Shown piece after piece: positions 44,135 through 51,815 of a stretch of DNA of 64,000 nucleotides (position 1 is the first letter of the stretch; each line of letters starts with the position of its first letter). Where the stretch lies: NCBI RefSeq assembly GCF_038630985.1, contig NZ_CP152049.1, positions 190,001 to 254,000 of the forward strand, written 5' to 3'. Source of the DNA: Paenibacillus sp. FSL H8-0548 (lineage in GTDB: Bacteria > Bacillota > Bacilli > Paenibacillales > Paenibacillaceae). Both the position numbers and the translations under genes were made by a program. The notes under the pieces were generated by a model. It saw nothing but the letters and a program-made list of their open reading frames with translations, was not told the DNA's origin and searched no databases.

Positions 44135-44377
44135 GCTATCTCTTCGCATTTAACTCTGACATATCTCAGTCATCGTAAGCATGTTTATCCTTTTTTATAA
44201 TTCATTCCATTCCTGTGGCTTTATTTGAACTGAGAAGTATACTGAATGTATAAGCAGCTAGAATATAAAAAAAGTTTTTTTGATATTGATCATCATGCAA
44301 TTATCTGATATATAATTTCAACATTCTGTAGTGATGTGAACATCAATTGTAAAATAATGAACGTTGTGGTCATCTTC

Positions 44378-44795
44378 GATGAAATAAAAGCTCAAGGTTA
44401 CACTGGTAGCGGACTACCCTTCGCTACTTTGTGAGGCCTCTAAATCCCATCCTCGCATCTAAGGCAACAGAACGGCTTGAGACTGAACCTGGTGAACAAG
44501 TACAGGCCGATGGGGGGCATTTCCGAGCAGACCGAAATCAATCACAAAAGCGGCTGTATGCGTTTGTTATGGTGCTCGGGTATTCGTGGACGTTGTATGT
44601 GGAATTTACAGAAGATGAGAAAGTAGAAACGCTCATCGGCTGTCATGAGCGAATTATGGGCTACTTTCGGAGGAATCATCAGAACCTGTTTGTATGACAA
44701 TATGAAGACCGTTTTCATCGGGCAAGATGAGCAAGGTGAAGTCTTATTGAACAAGCGATTTTCAAAGTTCTCCATCCATTATGGATTCATTCGTC
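44378..44795 (+). pseudogene. IS21-family istA transposase remnant
   Basis: Pieces of an IstA transposase spread over at least three frames. The first piece reads EIKAQGYTGS then shifts to RYFVRPLNP. The second contains ETEPGEQVQADGGHFR and LYAFVMVLGYSWTLYVEF. The third, in another frame, contains LYDNMKTVFIGQDEQGEV and FSIHYGF. The N-terminal HTH, the DDE remainder and istB are missing. It is a dead insertion-sequence fragment between ssrA and the AbiE-like pair. Confidence 0.85.
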
Positions 44796-44843
44796 GTCGT
44801 TGGGTATGTTTTATAGCCAGTGCTTTTTCACTTGAATTAATTG

Positions 44844-44925
44844 TTTCACCATTTCGATGAAATTATGTTTTGAGGTGGCGGAACGAATGATTATGTAGTA
44901 TAATCGTTTCACCAGTACGGTGAAA
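44844..44925 (+). promoter_or_regulatory. Promoter and palindromic operators of the AbiE-like operon
   Basis: A -10 TATAAT lies at 44899-44904. Three bases further is a perfect palindrome TTTCACC-N5-GGTGAAA (44907-44925), and a related palindrome TTTCA...TGAAA lies at 44844-44862. Both left arms share GTTTCACCA. AbiEi-type antitoxins repress their own promoter by binding inverted repeats, so these are candidate autoregulatory operators. Confidence 0.6.
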
Positions 44926-44937
44926 AGAGGTTTTATA

Positions 44938-46035
44938 ATGAAATATGGAAATTTCAAACTTCAGCATATAACGGCTAAACAAGTAGAGAACCAGGTCCAA
45001 GAACAATTATTAAGACTGCTTGATAATATTCCAATACTTAAAGATGTAGATGTATTTTCTAGTTCGAATAAAAATTATGACATAGAAGCAAAAGCAGTAA
45101 CCGAGTCAGGAGATCGGATTATATTTCTTTGTGAAGTGAAAACTTCAGGGGAGCCTAAGTATATTCGGAGTGCTATTAAACAACTACTTGAATACAGTGT
45201 GATATTTAAAGATAAGGACCTAATCAATCCTTATTTTATGGTTGCCGCACCATATATTTCACAGCAATCGAGTAAGATTTGTGAAGAACACAATGTTGGA
45301 TACATTGATTTATCGGGAAATTGCCTGATAATGTATAACGGCCTTTATATTCGAGTAGAAGGAAAGCCTAACATATATAAAGATGAAAGAAAGAGTAGAT
45401 CGATATTTGAACGAAAAGCTGTAAAATCAAGTATTATACTTAGAACAATTTTAACGGATATTCATAAACAATGGCGAGTACAAGATTTAGCTGAAGCAAC
45501 TTCATCAAGTCTAGGTCAGGTCTCAAACGTAAAAAAGTTTCTTGAAAACAAAGAATATATTATGAATGGTGAACAAGGCTTCTATGTATCTAAACCAAAA
45601 GATTTACTTTATGATTGGGCAAAAGTTTACCATATGAAACCTAACACAGTAATTGAATGTTATTCTATAGACCCCATTCCTCAAATTGAAGGGAAGCTAA
45701 TGAGGATGAGAGAAGTGAAGGGAGTTGATTATGCCTTAACTGGATTTTCAGGGGGAGTAAGGTATTCGCCAATAGTAAGGTATAACAAGGTCCATGTATA
45801 TATCCCATTACAAGATTTACAAGAATCTATTGATTATTTAGGACTAAAAGAGGTTGAAAGTGGTTCAAATGTTTCGATTATTGTGCCATATGATCCCTGT
45901 GTTCTGCTGGATACTAGGGAATTGCTAGCTGCAAGGATTGCGTCACCAGTTCAAATTTGCCTTGAGCTGCTGGGCTTAAAAGGACGTGGAGAAGAGGCGG
46001 CAATTGGTATTCTTGATGGGGAGATAATGAAATGA
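44938..46035 (+). CDS. AbiEi-like antitoxin/regulator (type IV TA)
   Basis: A 365-aa protein. The middle part has a winged HTH (ILTDIHKQWRVQDLAEATSSSLGQVSNVKKFL, about 175-207) followed by a segment typical of AbiEi_2-like antitoxins (PKDLLYDWAKVY, YALTGFSG). The N-terminal ~110 residues carry DIEAKA...FLCEVK, resembling the D...ExK core of PD-(D/E)XK nucleases. In AbiE systems the antitoxin represses the operon and counteracts the nucleotidyltransferase toxin. ATG 44938 follows AGAGGT; the frame is open to GTG 44920. It overlaps the next gene by 4 bases (ATGA). Confidence 0.75.
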   Translation: MKYGNFKLQHITAKQVENQVQEQLLRLLDNIPILKDVDVFSSSNKNYDIEAKAVTESGDRIIFLCEVKTSGEPKYIRSAIKQLLEYSVIFKDKDLINPYFMVAAPYISQQSSKICEEHNVGYIDLSGNCLIMYNGLYIRVEGKPNIYKDERKSRSIFERKAVKSSIILRTILTDIHKQWRVQDLAEATSSSLGQVSNVKKFLENKEYIMNGEQGFYVSKPKDLLYDWAKVYHMKPNTVIECYSIDPIPQIEGKLMRMREVKGVDYALTGFSGGVRYSPIVRYNKVHVYIPLQDLQESIDYLGLKEVESGSNVSIIVPYDPCVLLDTRELLAARIASPVQICLELLGLKGRGEEAAIGILDGEIMK

Positions 46036-46865
46036 GAGATAGTGAATTGCGTTCACAAACAGACTATTCAGCTGGGCAAATAGAAGCAGCCCATAGAATT
46101 CTTCTAGAGATTGTAAATATACTGCATGAGTACGAAGAAGACATTTTGATTGTTGGCGGGTGGGTACCCGATCTTATATTTCCTGAACGAGACCATATAG
46201 GCAGTATTGATGTAGATTTACTAGTTAACCATCTCGCTTTAGAAGAAGCTTCATATGCGACGATCGAAAGAATTTTGCTAAACAACGGGTACAATAACCA
46301 TCCTGAGAAATATTTTACGTTTATTAAGAAGGTTGTGGTAGATGAAGTTGAGTTTACTGTTGATTTAGATATTCTGGCAGGTATGTATGGTGGGACAGCT
46401 GAAAAGCGAAAAAGCCAACGTATTCAAGGTCTAACAGCATTAAAGGCAACAGGTGGTAATTTTGCATTTGAGGTACCGCCTACAAAAGTCGTGTTAAATG
46501 CGAAACGTCCAGATGGGGCGATGGATACAGGTGTCGTAAATGTAGTATCTATTGTACCTTATCTTATTATGAAATCAGCAGCTTTAGGGCGAGGAAAGGC
46601 GAAAGATGCTTATGATATTTATTTTTGTATAAAAAACTTTGAAGGAGGAGTGGACTCTCTAGCCTTACTCTTTCATCCTTTTCTTAACCACGGTCTTGTT
46701 AAAGATATGCTGCAAAAACTAAAAGTGAAATTTGACTCTCCTAACCACGCAGGTCCTGCGGATATTGTATCTTTTCTTGAAGTATATGATGATGAAGAAA
46801 TAGATATGGTTAAGCGAGATGCTTTTGAACAGGTTAATCGTCTACTTGGTTTGTTGCTCGGGTGA
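46032..46865 (+). CDS. Nucleotidyltransferase, AbiEii-like toxin candidate
   Basis: A 277-aa nucleotidyltransferase-superfamily protein. The core motif reads VGGWVPDLIF...GSIDVDLLV, i.e. GG followed by DxD, near residues 37-65. AbiEii toxins use this fold, and some transfer nucleotides to tRNA acceptor ends. The ATGA overlap with an AbiEi-like gene supports a type IV TA or abortive-infection pair. The last three codons, including the TGA stop, lie inside the ssrA-derived repeat that begins at 46857, so the gene end is supplied by the attachment site. Confidence 0.75.
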   Translation: MRDSELRSQTDYSAGQIEAAHRILLEIVNILHEYEEDILIVGGWVPDLIFPERDHIGSIDVDLLVNHLALEEASYATIERILLNNGYNNHPEKYFTFIKKVVVDEVEFTVDLDILAGMYGGTAEKRKSQRIQGLTALKATGGNFAFEVPPTKVVLNAKRPDGAMDTGVVNVVSIVPYLIMKSAALGRGKAKDAYDIYFCIKNFEGGVDSLALLFHPFLNHGLVKDMLQKLKVKFDSPNHAGPADIVSFLEVYDDEEIDMVKRDAFEQVNRLLGLLLG

Positions 46866-46945
46866 CATCAAAACTGTGACTACACCCGTAGAAGCCTGTG
46901 TGGCGTGATCTTCGGACAGGGGTTCGACTCCCCTCGCCTCCACCA
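46857..46945 (+). repeat. ssrA 3' end, attachment-site copy B
   Basis: 89 bases matching ssrA 44011-44099 with two differences in the T-loop. It contains the 20-base core GGACAGGGGTTCGACTCCCC at 46914-46933, which recurs exactly at 58774-58793. It ends in CCA and is followed by its own terminator. Together with copy A it bounds the AbiE interval. Confidence 0.9.
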
Positions 46946-46947
46946 CG

Positions 46948-46979
46948 AAAGCCCCGTCCGGATTAGGACGGGGCTTTGT
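46948..46979 (+). terminator. Terminator after attachment-site copy B
   Basis: AAAGCCCCGTCC pairs perfectly with GGACGGGGCTTT; the T-run is short. It stands in the same relation to copy B as the ssrA terminator does to ssrA. Confidence 0.75.
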
Positions 46980-47039
46980 TATGTCCAAAAATGTAGCCCA
47001 AATGTAGCCGTCAAGTACTTTCTCTATATTTTCTGATGG

Positions 47040-47066
47040 TTTTTGTAGCCACAAAGGCTACAAAAA
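47040..47066 (-). terminator. Terminator of the integrase gene
   Basis: A perfect 11-bp stem TTTTTGTAGCC/GGCTACAAAAA with a 5-nt loop, 60 bases after the integrase stop on the minus strand. Confidence 0.75.
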
Positions 47067-47126
47067 TCACTGAGGATTGTAACAAAAAAATCCCCTGCTC
47101 AATTACTTCGAGCTGGAGATCAATGA

Positions 47127-48245
47127 CTAACTTTTTTTCAATGCATCACTTAATGCATTAACCGTATTCTTATGTGTCTTATCAAAAGTGTGAGTATATA
47201 TTTTGTTGGTTGTAGCAATATCTGAATGACCAAGCGATTCAGATATTGCTTTTAGATCAACACCAGTTTCGTATAAAATGCTGGCAAAAGTGTGCCTCAG
47301 ACCATGGAGTCTGATTTTTGGCAGACCCTTTGTCTTCAGGAATTTCTGAAACTGCTCCGTGACAGTGTTTACCCGAAACGAATCTCCGTCATCGTGTGAA
47401 TATACATAATCGGTACTCTTGTATGTCCGACCGAGTGTTTTTTTATAAGATTCCTGTTTCTCTTTGTGCTTCTGCAAAACTGCCAGCAATTCATTCGAAA
47501 TGTGTAAAGTACGCTCACTTTTATCTGTTTTTGGTCTTTTGATTACATCTTTTTTTCCGGCACTTGTTCTTACCTCTGTGATATAGATCAATCGATTCTC
47601 AAAGTCGATATTTTTCCATTTTAACCCCATGATTTCCTCCCTTCTTAATCCAAGGTACACAGCTAAACTTATGGGTACTTCAATTGTTGATCCTTCAAGA
47701 TTTTCAAGTAAATCCTGCAATTGATTTCTAGTATATGGCTGTATCTTGAATTCTACCTTGGTGGGTGGTTCCGCCGCTTCGGCGACATTTCTAAATATGA
47801 ATTGTTGCTTGACAGCGTATTTTAACACGGTTTTTAGGAGAATGTGATGTTTAATTACGGTGTTGGGCGACAAAGCCTTATCATCGAGTAGATGTGTGTA
47901 ATAACCTTGGATGTGAACGGGTTGTAACTTTTGTAATTCATGTTTACCTAAAAAGGGTTTTAAATGATTGTTGATGATGTTCTTATACCCATATGCGGTT
48001 GTTTCTTGACATTTCATTCTGACGTAGGTTTCTGTCCAGTAATCCAAAAAATCAGAAAAATAAGTGTCCTTAGGATTTGTGGATAGATTTCGTTGCTGTT
48101 GATACTCATGGTCTCGCAACAATCTTTTAGCTTCAGCATTCGAGTTTACTTGTTTGTATTTTCTCACTCTTTTGTTGTTTACATCTCTCTCATATTCCAA
48201 GCAAACTCTAAATGCGTTTCCAACTTTTTTGATATTTCCAGCCAT
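47127..48245 (-). CDS. int: Tyrosine site-specific integrase (phage/ICE type)
   Basis: A 372-aa tyrosine recombinase. It has an N-terminal arm-binding region (to ~60), a SAM-like core-binding domain (about 65-165), and a catalytic domain with Arg in YLGLRREEIMGLKW, His-x-x-Arg in HGLRHTFAS, His in LGHSDIATT, and nucleophile Tyr in NKIYTHTF. SD GGGAGG precedes ATG 48245. It lies 180 bases from att copy B and reads toward it, the usual arrangement for the integrase acting on that site, here the ssrA 3' end. Confidence 0.94.
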   Translation of the reverse strand: MAGNIKKVGNAFRVCLEYERDVNNKRVRKYKQVNSNAEAKRLLRDHEYQQQRNLSTNPKDTYFSDFLDYWTETYVRMKCQETTAYGYKNIINNHLKPFLGKHELQKLQPVHIQGYYTHLLDDKALSPNTVIKHHILLKTVLKYAVKQQFIFRNVAEAAEPPTKVEFKIQPYTRNQLQDLLENLEGSTIEVPISLAVYLGLRREEIMGLKWKNIDFENRLIYITEVRTSAGKKDVIKRPKTDKSERTLHISNELLAVLQKHKEKQESYKKTLGRTYKSTDYVYSHDDGDSFRVNTVTEQFQKFLKTKGLPKIRLHGLRHTFASILYETGVDLKAISESLGHSDIATTNKIYTHTFDKTHKNTVNALSDALKKS

Positions 48246-48665
48246 GCGTGGTCCTCCCTTTAATAATTTGTTATAAGTGCAACACCTGATTCTTTAAAAG
48301 TCTTATATTCTACACGGATCACAAACAACTTATAATACAAGGCAATTAAGTATTTTTTGCTACATATCCCAAATGTACAGTGTTCAGCAACATTTGACCT
48401 GAGTTCCCGGAATGTGTAACGAGAAATCTCAAAACCTCGCGTAAATACTTGAAAGTTCCATTGTTATAAATATTTTAAGTATAACGATGGATTGATGATT
48501 AAATTTACGGAGAGGCCTTGATATTACAGCATTCTCAAGTTGATCTCGTTATAAATTCCGGGAACTTAGGATTTGAGACAACTTAATGTTTCGACTGCGT
48601 TTGAGGTTAAACAGATTTGCCGGAATAGATCCCTATACTACGTAAATAAAGCATTTCTTCTCTTT
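48246..48665. other. int-xis spacer with nested inverted repeats
   Basis: No gene. A 26-base imperfect inverted repeat pairs 48399-48424 with 48544-48569 (23 of 26 matching, containing TTCCCGGAA-type cores). Inside it a second palindrome pairs 48458-48468 with 48480-48490 (10 of 11). These may be integrase/excisionase arm sites, an origin, or a regulatory region. Confidence 0.65.
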
Positions 48666-48845
48666 TCATGAGGCAATTGTCTGATTTTTTATCCATGCTG
48701 TTAATGCTTCTTGGGGTATTCTAATCTGTTTACCAACCTTAATATGAGGCATACCACTTTTTACGAGATCATACATTACGTTCCGTCCTACTCTGAGGAT
48801 AGATCTTGCTTCATCAATCGTTAACAAATTGTTGTTATTTTCCAT
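48666..48845 (-). CDS. xis: Excisionase-like HTH protein
   Basis: A 59-aa protein with a MerR/excisionase-type winged HTH covering nearly its whole length: LLTIDEARSILRVGRNVMYD, then SGMPHIKVGKQIRIP and EALTAWI. Such proteins direct the integrase toward excision. SD AGGAGGG lies eight bases before ATG 48845. It is 420 bases upstream of int on the same strand. It is too short for many gene callers. Confidence 0.8.
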   Translation of the reverse strand: MENNNNLLTIDEARSILRVGRNVMYDLVKSGMPHIKVGKQIRIPQEALTAWIKNQTIAS

Positions 48846-49000
48846 TATGTGACCCTCCTATTAATTGTTTTTTTCTTTGTTTGTTAATATTAAAATAAAA
48901 GATAGTCTTTTTGGGTGAAAATCGGTTCTATACCTGTCGTAGCTTTAAACCGCACCATAATACATAGTCAAAAGCTTTAGGTTAACCATCTTATCTCAAT

Positions 49001-49033
49001 GGACAGTTCCTTGTTATGTGGAACTGTCTTTTT
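49001..49033 (+). terminator. Hairpin terminator
   Basis: GACAGTTCC (49002-49010) pairs with GGAACTGTC (49020-49028), then TTTTT. It lies in the gap between xis and the replication-like gene; which transcript it ends is unclear. Confidence 0.65.
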
Positions 49034-49141
49034 GTTATGCGTGATTGAACAAAAACCAAGTAGTAAGAAATATAAGCAACTACTACGATATGGATAAAGA
49101 GTCAATTCACCGGAAATAGGAAATTGATTAGGGGACAAAAA

Positions 49142-49204
49142 ATGATGTTTGGATTAGTGAAAAAAACAAGAGGAAATAAGGCTCGTATCCCTTATAAACA
49201 TTGA
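49142..49204 (+). CDS. Possible 20-aa small ORF
   Basis: Reads MMFGLVKKTRGNKARIPYKH, preceded by AGGGGAC. It is basic and unrelated to anything I know. It could be a leader to the gene at 49256 or a chance frame. The rest of 48846-49255 holds only a terminator. Confidence 0.2.
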   Translation: MMFGLVKKTRGNKARIPYKH

Positions 49205-49255
49205 GTTATTGGGGGTTGAAAAACGAGTTCAGAAAAAGTGAAGGAGTGCAGAAAT

Positions 49256-50224
49256 ATGATTCATACGGCAAGATTATTTATACAATTATCAGAGGTCGAT
49301 ATTAGTAATCTGAAAAAGAAGTTCAAGGAGGACATGGTTTTAACATCAGTTAAGATAGATTCACAATACGATGGGATATTCGATACAGATATAATCAAGA
49401 AATTTAATTCATGGTGGTTATTCACCACAATCGATGTTGTGAAGTTATTTAATAGGGGTGAAATCCTTGAGAATGACATTGGTGCTATCCAGCGAAGGTT
49501 GGATGATTATCTGTTTTTTGTATTCAATTTGAATGATAAAGAATTTACTCTATGTCGTATTGATTATCGATTGGATGTAAGGATCTCAGATGAGGTCGAA
49601 CGAATAGTTTTGATTGATATGTATAAACAATCTGTAGAAAGATTTGGTTTTAAGGTTAAAAATGTAAACTTTGCTACCACCGTTTACTACAATTCCAAAT
49701 CAATCACATTAATTATTTATGATAAAGAGACAGAGCGAGAGGACAAGCATGAAGAAATCAAGGTTTACGAAAAAAACGTTTTGCGACTGGAGGTTCGAAT
49801 CCTAAACCGACATTTGAACTATATGAAAAGGCAATATGGTTTAAGCAAGATATTGGAAAATTATTTCAAAAAAGATTTTTGGGAAAAATACATGAAGGAG
49901 AATGTTTCACCAATATTCCGTAAAGGGAATTTTTATACTCTTATACAGGCATCAAAAATAATTGGGAATTCCAGTTTAAAAGAACGAGAGAAAACCAACT
50001 TGAAAGAGTTTTTAAAGAACGTTTCGAAATATGGGATTAATGGAATTCATTTGTTGAAAATGAGATCAAAAAAATATAAGTTGAAACCAAAGTACAGTGA
50101 ATATCTTATTCGACAAAATTTAAGGATGTTGGAAGCATTGATGATTAATCCGATATCAATATCAGAATATGACTCTGTGATTTTGGGAAGAAGTCAGGGA
50201 ATTATTAATCCATTTAAATTCTAG
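49256..50224 (+). CDS. Putative gpII/X-like replication initiation protein
   Basis: A 322-aa protein resembling the phage/plasmid replication proteins of the gene II/X type, which start rolling-circle replication of filamentous phage and small plasmids. Resemblance rests on the order IDYRLDV (about 97), YYNSKSITLIIYDKETE (about 144-160) and NVLRLEVRILNR (about 175-186); overall identity is not known. A clear HUH motif is not seen, so the call is tentative. ATG 49256 follows AAGGAG; the frame is open to GTG 49238. Strongly AT-rich. Followed by a terminator and then by a highly structured noncoding region. Confidence 0.5.
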   Translation: MIHTARLFIQLSEVDISNLKKKFKEDMVLTSVKIDSQYDGIFDTDIIKKFNSWWLFTTIDVVKLFNRGEILENDIGAIQRRLDDYLFFVFNLNDKEFTLCRIDYRLDVRISDEVERIVLIDMYKQSVERFGFKVKNVNFATTVYYNSKSITLIIYDKETEREDKHEEIKVYEKNVLRLEVRILNRHLNYMKRQYGLSKILENYFKKDFWEKYMKENVSPIFRKGNFYTLIQASKIIGNSSLKEREKTNLKEFLKNVSKYGINGIHLLKMRSKKYKLKPKYSEYLIRQNLRMLEALMINPISISEYDSVILGRSQGIINPFKF

Positions 50225-50238
50225 TAAATGAAACTAGT

Positions 50239-50264
50239 GACCGCCACATAATTGGCGGTCTTTT
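50239..50264 (+). terminator. Terminator after the Rep-like gene
   Basis: GACCGCCA (50239-50246) with TGGCGGTC (50253-50260), then TTTT. Confidence 0.85.
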
Positions 50265-50566
50265 GATGCCATATCATCAAAAGTATATATCAATAATAAG
50301 AAGTAACCTTTATACATAAGTGATGTGGCGGTTATAAATGCAAGCTTGATTGTGTATGATGCAAAGTTAAATAAAAAAAGGAGGCATTATATATGTTATT
50401 TATTACGTTGAATAGAGATAGGGAAGTAACACAATAGGCACACAACCGATGCTGGTTCCAGTGGTGAAGCACCACACTTGGCAATTCTTCGTGGAAAGAA
50501 ATAGCCGTTAAAATGAGATCAAAGAACATAACACGCTACTAGAGGTAAGCGTCTAAACATCCTTGT

Positions 50567-50654
50567 AAATCTCTGTTGCGATGCAACACCCGTTTGGGAA
50601 TGAGATTTGCCTCCGTACAGCGAAGCTGTACAACTGCATAGCAGTTGTGAGGCA
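50567..50654 (+). other. Two adjoining three-way-junction folds
   Basis: Junction 1: AAATCTC (50567-50573) closes with GAGATTT (50602-50608), enclosing TTGC/GCAA and CCC/GGG hairpins. Junction 2: TGCCTC (50608-50613) closes with GAGGCA (50649-50654), enclosing GTACAGC-GAA-GCTGTAC (50615-50631) and AACTGC-ATA-GCAGTT (50632-50646). All stems are perfect. The two folds share or abut at 50608. Confidence 0.75.
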
Positions 50655-50708
50655 GTAAATTACTGAACACGCAATATGCTAAGTACCATGACAATCACAA
50701 ACCAATCA

Positions 50709-50772
50709 AGTCTGTCTCTGTTATCTTATATGAGCAACTTTTTTGCGAGTAAATAAGATACAGAGACAGACT
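50709..50772. repeat. Long inverted repeat (20-bp stem)
   Basis: AGTCTGTCTCTG (50709-50720) and TATCTTAT (50722-50729) pair with ATAAGATA (50753-50760) and CAGAGACAGACT (50761-50772), with a single-base bulge. No T-run follows, so it is not a typical terminator. Confidence 0.75.
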
Positions 50773-50893
50773 GTGGGAACCCAAGGCAATCAAGGCGATA
50801 TACAGCAAAAGCGGGAAATTTCTTGGAAGATGATGTATCTCCGGTAAAGTATATAGCACCAATCTGTTCAAAACTAAAGAGAGGAGGTATCAA

Positions 50894-51796
50894 ATGAAAC
50901 GGACTTATGATCTTACGGAGAAAGAGCAAAAAATCTTTGAAAATTTAGAGAGACAAGTTGAGAAGATTTATAAACATAATCGTCAAGGAAGCTACCACAC
51001 AAGGAACAAATACGAAGCGGAAAGTAAGCTTTTCTGCAAATTTTTATCGAAAGAGTTTAAGCTACAAGCTTTCAAGAACATAGGAGATAAACACGTACTA
51101 GCATATATTAGATTCATGCAGACAAGTGATCTTTCACCATCTACAATCAAGGATCGTCTTTCTATTATTCGGTTCACCCATGATAAGGTGGATCAACCAA
51201 AGCATAGGATCAGCTCTAATTCTGCTTTTGATCTTGAAAAGAGAACATTTGGAGGTGTTGCAAGAGCATGGTCAAATAATGAATACGAACGCTTTTGTGC
51301 TCTTGCCATTGAACGTGGAAACGATAGAATCACCTCTATAGCGATACTGGCAAAGAATGAGGGATTACGCATCCATGAAACACTCAAAATCGATCGTAGT
51401 CAAGCGGAGAAGGCTCTACAAACAAATATTTTGACGATTAAAGGTAAAGGAGGGAAGATTCGTGATGTGCCACTTTCTAGTGAAAGTAGACGCTTATTAA
51501 CAGACTGCATTAAGGAAGTGGATCGTGGTCAGAAGCTTTTTGTAGAGCGTGATGAAAAGACGCATTTGGTTATTAAGCAAATGCAAAATTGGATAAATAG
51601 AAACCGAGATCAATTTAAGGATCAAGATCTAGATAAAGTTAATATCACGTTTCACGGTTTACGACACGCCTACGCACAAGCAATGTACGAGGCACTTAAA
51701 GACCAAGGGAAGAGTGATATTAAAGCCAGGGAGGAGGTTTCTAAGCTCTTAGGACATGAGAGAGATGACGTTACGAGAATTTACTTAGCAAGATAA
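50894..51796 (+). CDS. Second tyrosine recombinase
   Basis: A 300-aa Xer-like tyrosine recombinase, distinct from the integrase at 47127. The core-binding domain spans ~20-105. Catalytic residues: Arg in KNEGLRIHE, Lys in TIKGKGGKIR, His-x-x-Arg in FHGLRHAYA, His in LLGHERDD, and Tyr297 in RIYLAR, only three residues from the C-terminus. SD GAGGAGG before ATG 50894. It lies downstream of the structured region and may act on a site there, for example for resolving or inserting a circular form. It is co-directional with the gene at 51816, 19 bases on. Confidence 0.88.
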   Translation: MKRTYDLTEKEQKIFENLERQVEKIYKHNRQGSYHTRNKYEAESKLFCKFLSKEFKLQAFKNIGDKHVLAYIRFMQTSDLSPSTIKDRLSIIRFTHDKVDQPKHRISSNSAFDLEKRTFGGVARAWSNNEYERFCALAIERGNDRITSIAILAKNEGLRIHETLKIDRSQAEKALQTNILTIKGKGGKIRDVPLSSESRRLLTDCIKEVDRGQKLFVERDEKTHLVIKQMQNWINRNRDQFKDQDLDKVNITFHGLRHAYAQAMYEALKDQGKSDIKAREEVSKLLGHERDDVTRIYLAR

Positions 51797-51815
51797 AGGA
51801 AGGGAGACATTTGAA

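Larger units (their letters stand above)
50265..50893 (+). other. Highly structured noncoding region
   Basis: About 630 bases without a convincing gene. A strong SD precedes a 14-codon frame at 50393-50437, which may be a leader peptide. Hairpins with 3-nt loops follow: GTGGTG-AAG-CACCAC (50461-50475), two adjoining three-way junctions (50567-50654) and a long hairpin (50709-50772). Candidates are a replication origin for the Rep-like protein, recombination sites, or a structured RNA. Confidence 0.6.

Noticed and set aside
46842..47054. 70-codon minus-strand frame across the second ssrA end
   Set aside because: It is the antisense of the att repeat and terminator; the same antisense frame appears at ssrA itself.
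50265..50893. Retron or group II intron as explanation for the folded region
   Set aside because: No reverse transcriptase gene anywhere in the window and no intron domain V-like motif recognised.
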